Notes under the pieces: model-generated
Databases searched by the model: none
Seen by the model: the letters and a program-made list of their open reading frames with translations, nothing else
What the model was told of the DNA's origin: nothing
Assembly: GCF_040689105.1 (NCBI RefSeq)
Contig: NZ_JBFBVU010000002.1
Span: 62,001-126,000 of the forward strand
Direction: 5' to 3'
Source: Meridianimarinicoccus marinus
GTDB taxonomy: Bacteria; Pseudomonadota; Alphaproteobacteria; Rhodobacterales; Rhodobacteraceae
Length of the DNA stretch: 64,000 nucleotides
Translations under genes and position numbers: made by a program
Shown here: in pieces, positions 56,829 to 64,000 of the stretch
Position numbering within the stretch: position 1 is the stretch's first letter
How the letters are laid out: the number at the start of each line of letters is the position of its first letter

Positions 56829-58537
56829 GCGCCCAGGTCTTCCAGGCTCAGAGCGTAAAGATCATCGGCCCCGACCCGCACCTCTTCCAGCAGGCCCAGG
56901 TATTCCGGCAGCAGACGTCCCATATAGACCCGCGCCAGGGCTGAGCGCGCACCGCTGCCGCCCTCGGCCAGCGCCGCCTTCAGGTGGTAATGCCCACCCA
57001 GCACGCGGGCGAAGGCGCGCAGATATGGCACCGCACCGGCGAAACGCTGGTTGGCATCGGACTGGCCGACCAGCCATTCGGTGGTTTCGCGCAGGCTTTC
57101 CGAGGTGTTCCACACCGCATCGGCCAGATCCGGCAGGGTTGTGCGGGCGGATTCGGCCTGGGTCTCGATCTCTTCCAGCAGACGATAGGCGGCCTCGCCG
57201 CCGTCCATCAGCTTGCGCGCGACCAGATCCATCGCCTGGATGCCGTTGGTGCCTTCGTAGATGGCGGTCACGCGCACGTCGCGGCTGAACTGCGCGGCGC
57301 CGGTTTCCTCGATCACGCCCATGCCGCCATGCACCTGCACGCCCTCGCGGGACACGGCGATGCCAACGTCCGTGCCGAAAGCCTTGGCGATGGGGGTCAG
57401 GAAGGCGGCGCGTGCCGACCAGTCGGCCGAGCCCGTGGCGGTTTCCATGTCGATGGCCACGGCGCAGGCCAGTTCGATGGCGCGCGCGGCAAAGATATCG
57501 GCCTTCATCGCCGTCAGCATCCGCCGCACGTCCGCATGATCGACGATGGTGGGATGCCCGGTCGGGGTGCGGCCCTGCTTGCGCTCCAGCGCATAGGCCA
57601 GCGCGTGCTGATAAGCGCCTTCCGCAGCCCCAACCCCCTGCGCCCCGACGTTCAGGCGGGCGTTGTTCATCATGGTGAACATGGCCGCGATGCCGCCATG
57701 CGGGTCGCCGACCAGCCAGCCGGTGGCCCCGTCATACTGCATCACAGCGGTGGGCGAGCCGTGCAGACCCATCTTGTGTTCAAGGCTGACCACGCTCAGG
57801 CTGTTGGCCACGCCGGGGTTGCCGGCGTCGTCGGGGATGTACTTGGGCACCAGGAACAGGCTCAGCCCCTTGGTGCCGGGCTTGCCGTCGGGCAGCCGCG
57901 CCAATACCAGATGGCAGACGTTCCCGGCCACATCGTGATCGCCCCACGAAATGTAGATCTTCTGGCCGGTGATCGCATAGGTGCCGTCGCCATTGTCCGC
58001 AGCCTTGGAACTCAGCGCGCCCACGTCCGACCCGGCCTGCGGCTCGGTCAGGTTCATGGTGCCGGTCCATTCGCCCGAGATCAGCTTCGGAAGGTACAGC
58101 GCCTTGAGCTCGTCGCTGGCATGGGCCTCCAGCGCCTCGATCTGGCCCTGGCTGAGCAGCGGACACAATTGCAGCGACAGGCAGGCCCCCGACATCATGT
58201 CGTTCACCGCCACCGACAGGGCAAAGGGCAGCCCCATGCCGCCATGCTCGGGGCTGGCCGAGATTCCGACCCAGCCGCCCTCGGCAATCGCCTTGTAGCC
58301 TTCGGCAAATCCCGGAGAGGTGCGCACCACACCGTTTTCCAGCCGCGCAGGTGTCAGGTCCCCGGCCCGGTTCAGGGGCGCCATGATGTCATCGCACAGC
58401 CGTCCGGCCTCGGTCAGGATCGCCTCGCAGACATCCGCCGTGGCCTCGGAAAACCGGTCGGTGGCCGCGACCTGAGCCAGATCCACCACATGATCCAGCG
58501 TGAACTTGAACTCCGATACGGGGGCGGTATAGGGCAT
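56825..58537 (-). CDS. Acyl-CoA dehydrogenase, DmdC-like long type
   Basis: 570 residues, the long acyl-CoA dehydrogenase type with a C-terminal extension domain. FAD and substrate blocks: TGTMNLTEPQAGSDVG, ITGQKIYISWGDHD, LVLARLPDG and the catalytic Glu region AIYEGTNGIQAMDL. The group includes DmdC, which oxidises methylmercaptopropionyl-CoA from marine DMSP, but has many paralogues, so the substrate is open. Electrons go to ETF and the ETF-QO encoded at 46.3 kb. Two adjacent ATGs; the inner is better spaced from AGAGGA. Confidence 0.9.
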   Translation of the reverse strand: MPYTAPVSEFKFTLDHVVDLAQVAATDRFSEATADVCEAILTEAGRLCDDIMAPLNRAGDLTPARLENGVVRTSPGFAEGYKAIAEGGWVGISASPEHGGMGLPFALSVAVNDMMSGACLSLQLCPLLSQGQIEALEAHASDELKALYLPKLISGEWTGTMNLTEPQAGSDVGALSSKAADNGDGTYAITGQKIYISWGDHDVAGNVCHLVLARLPDGKPGTKGLSLFLVPKYIPDDAGNPGVANSLSVVSLEHKMGLHGSPTAVMQYDGATGWLVGDPHGGIAAMFTMMNNARLNVGAQGVGAAEGAYQHALAYALERKQGRTPTGHPTIVDHADVRRMLTAMKADIFAARAIELACAVAIDMETATGSADWSARAAFLTPIAKAFGTDVGIAVSREGVQVHGGMGVIEETGAAQFSRDVRVTAIYEGTNGIQAMDLVARKLMDGGEAAYRLLEEIETQAESARTTLPDLADAVWNTSESLRETTEWLVGQSDANQRFAGAVPYLRAFARVLGGHYHLKAALAEGGSGARSALARVYMGRLLPEYLGLLEEVRVGADDLYALSLEDLGA

Positions 58538-58614
58538 CATCTTCCTCTCAAACGGCGCAACGGCACAAAGCGGGCCTGTTGTGCCCGTCCCGACACCAGA
58601 CTAATCAAGCGATC

Positions 58615-59604
58615 ATGGCAAACAATCAAGACGCGGCGTCACAACCGCCGGACCGCAAGACCCGGATGCTGGCACCGGATGCCGAGGGGATCAACGTGGC
58701 CGCCGCGTTGCTGCGCGCGGGCAAGCTGGTCGCCTTCCCGACCGAGACGGTCTACGGGCTGGGTGCGGATGCCCGCGACGATGCGGCGGTGGCCGGGATC
58801 TATGCCGCCAAGGCGCGCCCGGCCTTCAACCCGCTGATCGTGCATCTGCCGGATCTGGACGCGGTCCGAACCATCGCCGAGGTCGGCCCCGCTGCGGAAG
58901 ACCTGGCTGCCGCCTTCTGGCCCGGTCCGCTGACGCTGGTGTTGCCGGTGCGAGACGCCAGCGAGCTGTCGCGGCTGGTCACCGCCGGGCTGGAGACTGT
59001 GGCCGTGCGCGTGCCGGCCGCGCCGCTTGCGCAGGAATTGCTGCGCGCGGCGGCGATCCCGGTGGCCGCGCCCTCGGCCAACCCCTCGGGCCGGATCAGC
59101 CCGACCCATGCCGCCCATGTGATGCAGGGGCTGGTGGGGCGCATCGATGCGGTGCTGGACGGCGGCGCCTGCGAGGTCGGGGTGGAAAGCACCATTCTGG
59201 ACGTGACCGGCCCACCGAAGCTGCTCCGCCCCGGCGGCCTGCCCGCCGAGGCGCTGGAAGCGGCCCTTGGCGCCCCCCTGGCCCGGTTGCCGGACCATCA
59301 GCCCGACCGGCCCTCGGCCCCCGGACAACTGACGTCGCACTATGCCCCCAACGCCCGGCTACGCCTGAATGCGGAAGTGCTGCGCAAAGGGGAAACGCTG
59401 CTGGGCTTCGGCCCGGTGCCGGATGCCGCGCTGAACCTCTCTCCCACGGGTGACCTTGTGGAAGCGACGGCGAACCTGTTTGCCATGCTGCATCGGTTGG
59501 ACACCCCCGAGGTCACCACCATCGCGGTCTCGCCGATCCCCGACCATGGGCTGGGCACGGCCATCAACGATCGGCTGAAGCGGGCCGCGGCGCCGCGCGT
59601 GTGA
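58615..59604 (+). CDS. tsaC: L-threonylcarbamoyladenylate synthase (Sua5 type)
   Basis: First step of the t6A tRNA modification. 329 residues: N-terminal YrdC domain (LVAFPTETVYGLGADA about 37; KARPAFNPLIVH; VAAPSANPSGRISPT; EVGVESTILDV) and the C-terminal Sua5 domain that closes the active site. The ribosome site is weak; ATG 58615 fits the family start, with an upstream in-frame TTG/ATG less likely. Divergent from the acyl-CoA dehydrogenase. Confidence 0.94.
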   Translation: MANNQDAASQPPDRKTRMLAPDAEGINVAAALLRAGKLVAFPTETVYGLGADARDDAAVAGIYAAKARPAFNPLIVHLPDLDAVRTIAEVGPAAEDLAAAFWPGPLTLVLPVRDASELSRLVTAGLETVAVRVPAAPLAQELLRAAAIPVAAPSANPSGRISPTHAAHVMQGLVGRIDAVLDGGACEVGVESTILDVTGPPKLLRPGGLPAEALEAALGAPLARLPDHQPDRPSAPGQLTSHYAPNARLRLNAEVLRKGETLLGFGPVPDAALNLSPTGDLVEATANLFAMLHRLDTPEVTTIAVSPIPDHGLGTAINDRLKRAAAPRV

Positions 59605-59656
59605 CCTGCGCTGGTCACGCCGGATCTGGCGGGTGAGGATTGTGGCGGGGTTGGAT

Positions 59657-59678
59657 GAGTATTTCTGACAAGAAAAAG
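59657..59678 (-). repeat. Dispersed 22-base intergenic element, copy 2
   Basis: Reverse-orientation copy of the element at 54880-54901 (19 of 22 positions identical), lying between the convergent Sua5 and AlgH genes. Read on the minus strand it begins CTTTTTCTTG and ends AAATACTC. Confidence 0.6.
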
Positions 59679-59697
59679 CAGTCGCCCGCGCGGCGGC

Positions 59698-60279
59698 TCA
59701 GGCGCGCCCGGCGGCGCCGGACAGGGTCAGCGGATCGATGCCCATGAGGGCCAACGCAGCTGTCCATTTGGCGGAGCTGTCGGCGGAAAACACGATCTGT
59801 TCGTTGGCCTCGCCCACGAGCCAGGCGTTTTCCTGCAATTCGGTCTCGATCTGCCCCGGCCCCCAGCCGGAATATCCCAGCGCCAGCAGGCAGTCATGCG
59901 GGCCAATGCCGCGTGCGATGTCTTCCAGGATGTCCATCGTCGCGGTCATGCCGAAGCGGGCGTCGACCTGAAGCGTGCCCGCCGCGCCGTGATAATCCGC
60001 CGAATGCAGCACGAAGCCGCGCGCGTGTTCCACCGGCCCGCCGAGATAGACCACCGGCATGGGCGCCTGGCCCGCGCCGGGATCGATCGACAGTTGTTCC
60101 AGCAACAAGGGGAAGGACAATTCCCGCGCGGGGTGGTTGATGACCAGTCCCATGGCGCCTTCGTCCGAATGCGCACACAGGAAGATGACGCTTTTCTGGA
60201 AGCGCGGGTCGGCCATGCCCGGCATGGCGATCAGCAGTTTGCCACTGAGATCCATCGCTGTGTCGTCACCCTGTGTCAT
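59698..60279 (-). CDS. AlgH/YqgE (UPF0301) family protein
   Basis: 193 residues. Starts DLSGKLLIAMPGMADPRF and contains SVIFLCAHSDEGAMGLVINHP and LALGYSGWGPGQIETEL, the UPF0301 pattern. Widespread cytoplasmic protein of uncertain function, sometimes linked to regulation. The ATG at 60279 lies immediately after AAAGG; the ATG at 60255 (MDLSGK) has AGGGTG 14 bases upstream and may be the real start. Confidence 0.9.
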   Translation of the reverse strand: MTQGDDTAMDLSGKLLIAMPGMADPRFQKSVIFLCAHSDEGAMGLVINHPARELSFPLLLEQLSIDPGAGQAPMPVVYLGGPVEHARGFVLHSADYHGAAGTLQVDARFGMTATMDILEDIARGIGPHDCLLALGYSGWGPGQIETELQENAWLVGEANEQIVFSADSSAKWTAALALMGIDPLTLSGAAGRA

Positions 60280-60392
60280 CCTTTAAGGATGGGGCAAACA
60301 CCGCCCTTTCTTCAAGGGGGCGCGACACCTTGGTAACACACTCTCCGGATTGTGACTTTTCTCGGGGATCGGGGCATGTCAATCCGGTTGTC

Positions 60393-61202
60393 ATGACATC
60401 ATTTCGCGCCCTGATTGCATCCTCTGCCTTTGCCCTGTGGGCCGGGGCGTCTTCTGTCGCGGCCCAGGATATGGGCGATCTGATCGGGATCACCGTTCTG
60501 GATGGCTGGCAGACCGAACGCGGCACCGTGATGGCGGGGCTGCGGATCACGCTGGACGCCGGGTGGAAGACCTATTGGCGCAATCCGGGCGACAGCGGCA
60601 TCCCTCCGCAGTTCGACTGGGGCGCGTCCGACAATCTGAGGGCGGTTCAGGTTTATTGGCCCCGGCCCGAGATTTTCCAGGAAGCGGGGGCTGAAACCCT
60701 TGGCTACATGAATGAATTCGTCCTGCCGGTGGAACTGTTCCCGCGCGATGCCGCGGCCCCGATGCGGCTGGACGGGCTGGCCTCGGTCGGCGTCTGCCGC
60801 GAGGTCTGCGTGCCGGTGGAGGCGGTGTTCGGCGGCACGGTCGGCCAGGGCGACCCGGGCCATGCGCAGGCCATTCGCGGCGCGCTGGCCGCGCAGCCTG
60901 ACCGGGTGGACGGGCCGCGCACGGTGTCCTGCCGGGTGACACCCATTGCCGATGGCCTGCAACTGACGGCGCGAATCGCGGTGCCGTCGCAGGGCACGAC
61001 GGAACGGGTGGTGTTTGAAACCGGGCGGCAGGATTTGTGGATTTCGGCGCCCGTGACCTCACGCGAGGGTCACATTCTTGTGGCCACCGCCGAGCTGGTA
61101 CCGCCCGAGGCCCGGCCCTTTGCCTTCAGCCGGTCGGAGCTGCGGGTGACCGTGCTGGGCCAGACCCGCGCGGTGGAGATGAAGGGTTGCAAGGCCTCCT
61201 GA
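60393..61202 (+). CDS. Periplasmic DsbD N-terminal-like protein
   Basis: 269 residues with a signal peptide (FALWAGASSVAAQD, cut near residue 24). The rest matches the DsbD N-terminal domain family: WKTYWRNPGDSGIPP (about 58-72), WPRPEIF and the Cys pair in GVCREVCVPVEA (about 130), which in related proteins takes part in periplasmic thiol exchange. No membrane DsbD core follows; the next gene is an RND pump on the other strand. Exact role unknown. Confidence 0.85.
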   Translation: MTSFRALIASSAFALWAGASSVAAQDMGDLIGITVLDGWQTERGTVMAGLRITLDAGWKTYWRNPGDSGIPPQFDWGASDNLRAVQVYWPRPEIFQEAGAETLGYMNEFVLPVELFPRDAAAPMRLDGLASVGVCREVCVPVEAVFGGTVGQGDPGHAQAIRGALAAQPDRVDGPRTVSCRVTPIADGLQLTARIAVPSQGTTERVVFETGRQDLWISAPVTSREGHILVATAELVPPEARPFAFSRSELRVTVLGQTRAVEMKGCKAS

Positions 61203-61206
61203 GGGG

Positions 61207-64000
61207 TCAGGCGGCCCCGCGCCGCAGTTGCAGCATCGCGGCCACCAGATAGACCAGAAGGGTGGCCATGACGGCGCCCACAGCGAAGATCGCGAAGGCC
61301 ATGCCGATGGCGCCGATCTCGTGCAGCGGTCCCAGCGGCAGCAGCATGGTCCCGGTCACGATCTGTGCCCCCAGCGTCACGGCAAACCAGCCCGCCAAAG
61401 CCACGGCCAGACCCGCCGATGCCCAGGACGCCACTCCGCCCCTCCGCCCGGCCCGCAGCGCGCGCCGCCCGGCCCGCAGGCTTTGCGAGAAGTCCTGCCC
61501 CGCCGCCAGCAGGGCCGGCACCACGAACAGCACCATCACCACGCCGAAGCCCAGCCCGTAGACCAGTGTGATCACCGTGGGCTTGAGGAACTGCGCCTGC
61601 ACCGAACGTTCATACAGCAGCGGCGCAAGCCCCAGCACCGTGGTCAGCGTGGTCAGCAGCACCGGGCGCAGACGATCGCAGACCGCATCGATAATGGCCG
61701 GACGCAGCCCGCGCGACTTGCCGTAGTCGTCCACGGTGGTGATCAGCACGATGGAATCGTTGATGATGATGCCGGTCATGCCGATCAGCCCGACGACCGA
61801 GAACATCGACAGCGGCACATCCCAGATGTAGTGACCCCAGATCGTACCGACCAGGCCGAAGGGAATGATCGCCATGATCACCAGCGGCCGCGCCCAGCTG
61901 GCAAAGATCCACGCCAGCGTCAGATAGATCCCCAGCAGGCACAGGGTGAAACCGACCGAGGCATCGGTGAGGAATTCGTTTTCCTGCTCGGCCAGCCCCG
62001 ACAGACGCCAGCTGACCTGATACTCGGCCTCGATCCTGGGCAGGATCTCGGCGCGCAGGGTTTCGACGATTTCTTCGGCGCGGGCCGCGTCATCGTCTGA
62101 AATATCGCCGCTGACGGTGATGGTCTGCACCCCGTTCTTGCGGGTGATGGTCGAGAAGCCCGGCTCTTGCCGCACGGTGACCAGATCGGCCAGCGGCACG
62201 TATTGCCCCGACGGCGCCCGCAGCAGCAGGCTTTGCAGGTAATCGGCGGTTTGTTCTTCCTCGGCGACCTCGACCCGGATCGTGGCGGTGCGGATGCCAT
62301 CGGGGAAGCGCGCGGCCTCGATCCCGTTCAGGCGCTGGCGCAGGACCCGCCCGACATCGTCGATGGTGAAGCCCAGAACCCGGGCCTGCGGGGTCAGGTC
62401 GAGGATGATCTCGTCCTTGTCCCACGACATGCTGTCCTGCACCGCCGAGACCTCGGGATAGATCACCACTTCGCGCTTCAGCGCTTCGGCGGCTTCCTTC
62501 AGGCGACGCGGATCGGTGCCGTAGAGCCGCACGTCCAGCGCATCGCCGCCGGGGCCGGAACGCCAGCCGCGAAAGCTGATTTCCTCGGTCTGCGGCAGGC
62601 GGCGGGTTTCTTCCTGCAGGGCGGCGACGAAGGCAAAGGCGGAATAGGGGCGCAGATCGGCGTCGATCAGGTCGATGGCCAGCGATCCCAGCAGATCGTT
62701 GTCCTTGTTCTCGGCCGAGGCGATGCCGCGCCCGGTGGTACCGCCCAGCTGCGCCAGCACATAGGCCAGCGGGTTGGCGCCATGTTCGGCTTCCAGACGC
62801 TCGGCCACCACCTCGGCGGCGCGCTGCATCTCGACCATCTGGGCAAAGGTGTCTTCGCGGGTGGCGCCTTCGGCCATGGCGAAATTGCCGGTGACCGAGC
62901 CCTGTTCCGGCGCATTGAAGAACCGCCAGGTCACCTTGCCATCCAGGAACAGCACCACCTGCGTGGACAGGATCAGCAGCACCCCGGCAATCACCGGGTA
63001 GCGGGCGGTGATGACCAGCCCGATCAACGGGCGGAACAGATGTTCGCGCAGCCAGCGGAAGCCGTCGTTGAACTTGCGGCTGGGCCAGTCGTACCAATGG
63101 TCCTGCGCCGTGTGCATCAGCGCATGGCGCATGTGGTGCGGCAGGATCAGGAAGCATTCCACCAGCGAGGCCGCCAGCACCGCCACCACGGTGATCGGAA
63201 TGTCGCGGATCAACTCTCCGAAACGGCCGCCGATGGTGGTCAGGGCCCAGAAGGCGATGATCGTTGTGATGGTGGCCGAAAACACCGGCAGCGCCATGCG
63301 GCGGGCGGCGTTGATGGCGGCGTCCTCGGGGCTTTCGCCCAGCCGCCGGGCGCGGAAATCGGCGTGTTCGCCGACCACGATGGCATCATCCACCACGATG
63401 CCCAGCGTGATGATCAGCCCGAACAGCGAGATCATGTTCAGCGACACGCCGCCTGCATACATGATCGCCACCGCCGTCAGCATCGCCACCGGAATGCCGG
63501 CGGCCACCCACAGCGCGGTGCGGGCGTTGAGGAACAGGAACAGCAGCCCCACCACCAGCGCCAGCCCGGTCAGCCCGTTGGTGAGCAGGATGTTCAGACG
63601 CCCGGTGATGGCTTCGGACCGGGTGCGGATCAGGTCGATGTGGACGCCGGCGGGCAAGTCCAGTTCCATCTCGCGCGCCACGTCCTCGACGGTGTTCTGC
63701 AGGTCGATGGCATCGCCCTGGGCCGAGCGGTCTACCCGCAGCGAAATCGCCGGGTTGGTGCCCACGAAATAGGCCTGTTCGCGATCCACGCCGCCGGTTT
63801 CAAGCCGGGCGATATCGCCGATGGTCAGGGTCGTGCCATCGGGTTCGGACCGCAGGGCGATGGCGGCGATCTCGTCGGCGCTCCGCCGCTCGGTGCCGCT
63901 GCGCAACCGGGCGTTGGCGGCATCGACCTCACCGGCGGGTTCGGCGGCGGCCTCGGCACCGATGGCGGCGGCGATCTCGGCCAGCGAGGTATCGTGCCGG
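61207..64000 (-). CDS. RND-family efflux pump permease (AcrB/HAE1 type), 5' part missing
   Basis: At least 930 residues; the frame runs past the right edge, so the N-terminal part lies outside. Repeated RND membrane and porter regions are visible: LTAVAIMYAGGVSLNMISLFGLIITLGIVVDDAIVVGEH (about a third in), the acids in that helix being part of the proton relay, and the matching second-half helix GLIGMTGIIINDSIVLITT. The C-terminus is a late helix bundle ending LRRGAA. The inner membrane trimer exports drugs or lipids with a membrane-fusion partner not seen here. Confidence 0.93.
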   Translation of the reverse strand, partial: RHDTSLAEIAAAIGAEAAAEPAGEVDAANARLRSGTERRSADEIAAIALRSEPDGTTLTIGDIARLETGGVDREQAYFVGTNPAISLRVDRSAQGDAIDLQNTVEDVAREMELDLPAGVHIDLIRTRSEAITGRLNILLTNGLTGLALVVGLLFLFLNARTALWVAAGIPVAMLTAVAIMYAGGVSLNMISLFGLIITLGIVVDDAIVVGEHADFRARRLGESPEDAAINAARRMALPVFSATITTIIAFWALTTIGGRFGELIRDIPITVVAVLAASLVECFLILPHHMRHALMHTAQDHWYDWPSRKFNDGFRWLREHLFRPLIGLVITARYPVIAGVLLILSTQVVLFLDGKVTWRFFNAPEQGSVTGNFAMAEGATREDTFAQMVEMQRAAEVVAERLEAEHGANPLAYVLAQLGGTTGRGIASAENKDNDLLGSLAIDLIDADLRPYSAFAFVAALQEETRRLPQTEEISFRGWRSGPGGDALDVRLYGTDPRRLKEAAEALKREVVIYPEVSAVQDSMSWDKDEIILDLTPQARVLGFTIDDVGRVLRQRLNGIEAARFPDGIRTATIRVEVAEEEQTADYLQSLLLRAPSGQYVPLADLVTVRQEPGFSTITRKNGVQTITVSGDISDDDAARAEEIVETLRAEILPRIEAEYQVSWRLSGLAEQENEFLTDASVGFTLCLLGIYLTLAWIFASWARPLVIMAIIPFGLVGTIWGHYIWDVPLSMFSVVGLIGMTGIIINDSIVLITTVDDYGKSRGLRPAIIDAVCDRLRPVLLTTLTTVLGLAPLLYERSVQAQFLKPTVITLVYGLGFGVVMVLFVVPALLAAGQDFSQSLRAGRRALRAGRRGGVASWASAGLAVALAGWFAVTLGAQIVTGTMLLPLGPLHEIGAIGMAFAIFAVGAVMATLLVYLVAAMLQLRRGAA

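Noticed and set aside
59601..59618. Hairpin GTGACC/GGTCAC at the end of the Sua5 gene
   Set aside because: Only six clean pairs overlapping the stop codon and no T tract; too weak to call a terminator.

Overview
The window is a GC-rich stretch (one sampled coding line is 70% GC) of an alphaproteobacterial chromosome, most likely order Rhodobacterales (Rhodobacter/Paracoccus/Roseobacter relatives). Pointers are the LexA-type boxes of the form GAAC-N7-GAAC, an aa3-type cytochrome oxidase subunit IV miniprotein, an NDUFS4-type complex I accessory subunit, the phaA/phaB pair, a SqrR/BigR-type cysteine-pair ArsR regulator, DmdC-like acyl-CoA dehydrogenase, and a TRAP transporter locus. The genus cannot be fixed from the sequence alone. 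There are no rRNA genes, CRISPR arrays, insertion sequences, integrases or prophage genes; one tRNA (Tyr) is present. Genes are dense, and many same-strand neighbours overlap by ATGA.

Layout. 0-7.4 kb: end of a metallophosphoesterase, DEAD-box helicase, an alpha/beta hydrolase-OsmC fusion, uvrA with an SOS box, and an unknown membrane protein. 7.4-14.6 kb: NAD synthetase; a possible operon of an exported 18-repeat MORN protein, a haloacid dehalogenase-hydrolase fusion and a Thr/Ser dehydratase; a SqrR-like repressor; a P-loop kinase. 14.6-21.5 kb: two small membrane proteins, then a tightly coupled MoxR/DUF58/DUF4381/vWA/vWA-TPR/BatD operon. 21.6-27 kb: 8-oxoguanine deaminase, an AT-rich orphan gene that looks acquired, uvrB, NDUFS4-like subunit. 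27-35 kb: a divergent polyol/glycerol-phosphate type catabolic locus (FGGY kinase plus two FAD oxidoreductases on one side; DeoR regulator plus DctQ-DctM-DctP TRAP transporter on the other). 35-41.3 kb: tRNA-Tyr, rlmB, a zinc-ribbon protein, a CoA-binding protein, an EAL phosphodiesterase behind a second SOS-like box, phaA and phaB (each with its own terminator), and a 39-residue small protein divergent from a LysR regulator. 41.3-49.6 kb: isoprenoid genes ispB and ispE, a TPR protein, ETF-ubiquinone oxidoreductase, greA. 49.6-54.9 kb: molybdenum cofactor/formate dehydrogenase maturation operon (fdhD-mobA-mobB-moeA, with moeA fused to an extra N-terminal domain) and the azlCD exporter. 54.9-64 kb: lipoprotein, oxidase subunit IV, metallo-beta-lactamase and acyl-CoA dehydrogenase pair, Sua5, AlgH, DsbD-like periplasmic protein, and most of an RND efflux pump.

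Most of the window is ordinary core genome. The parts most worth a second look are the AT-rich orphan gene wedged against uvrB, the SOS-like box in front of the EAL gene (and a probable frameshift in that gene's tail), the unusual domain fusions, the long MORN protein, the probable short RNA or long 3' region ending in a strong terminator at 36.5 kb, the tiny protein beside the LysR gene, and a 22-base element found twice between genes.
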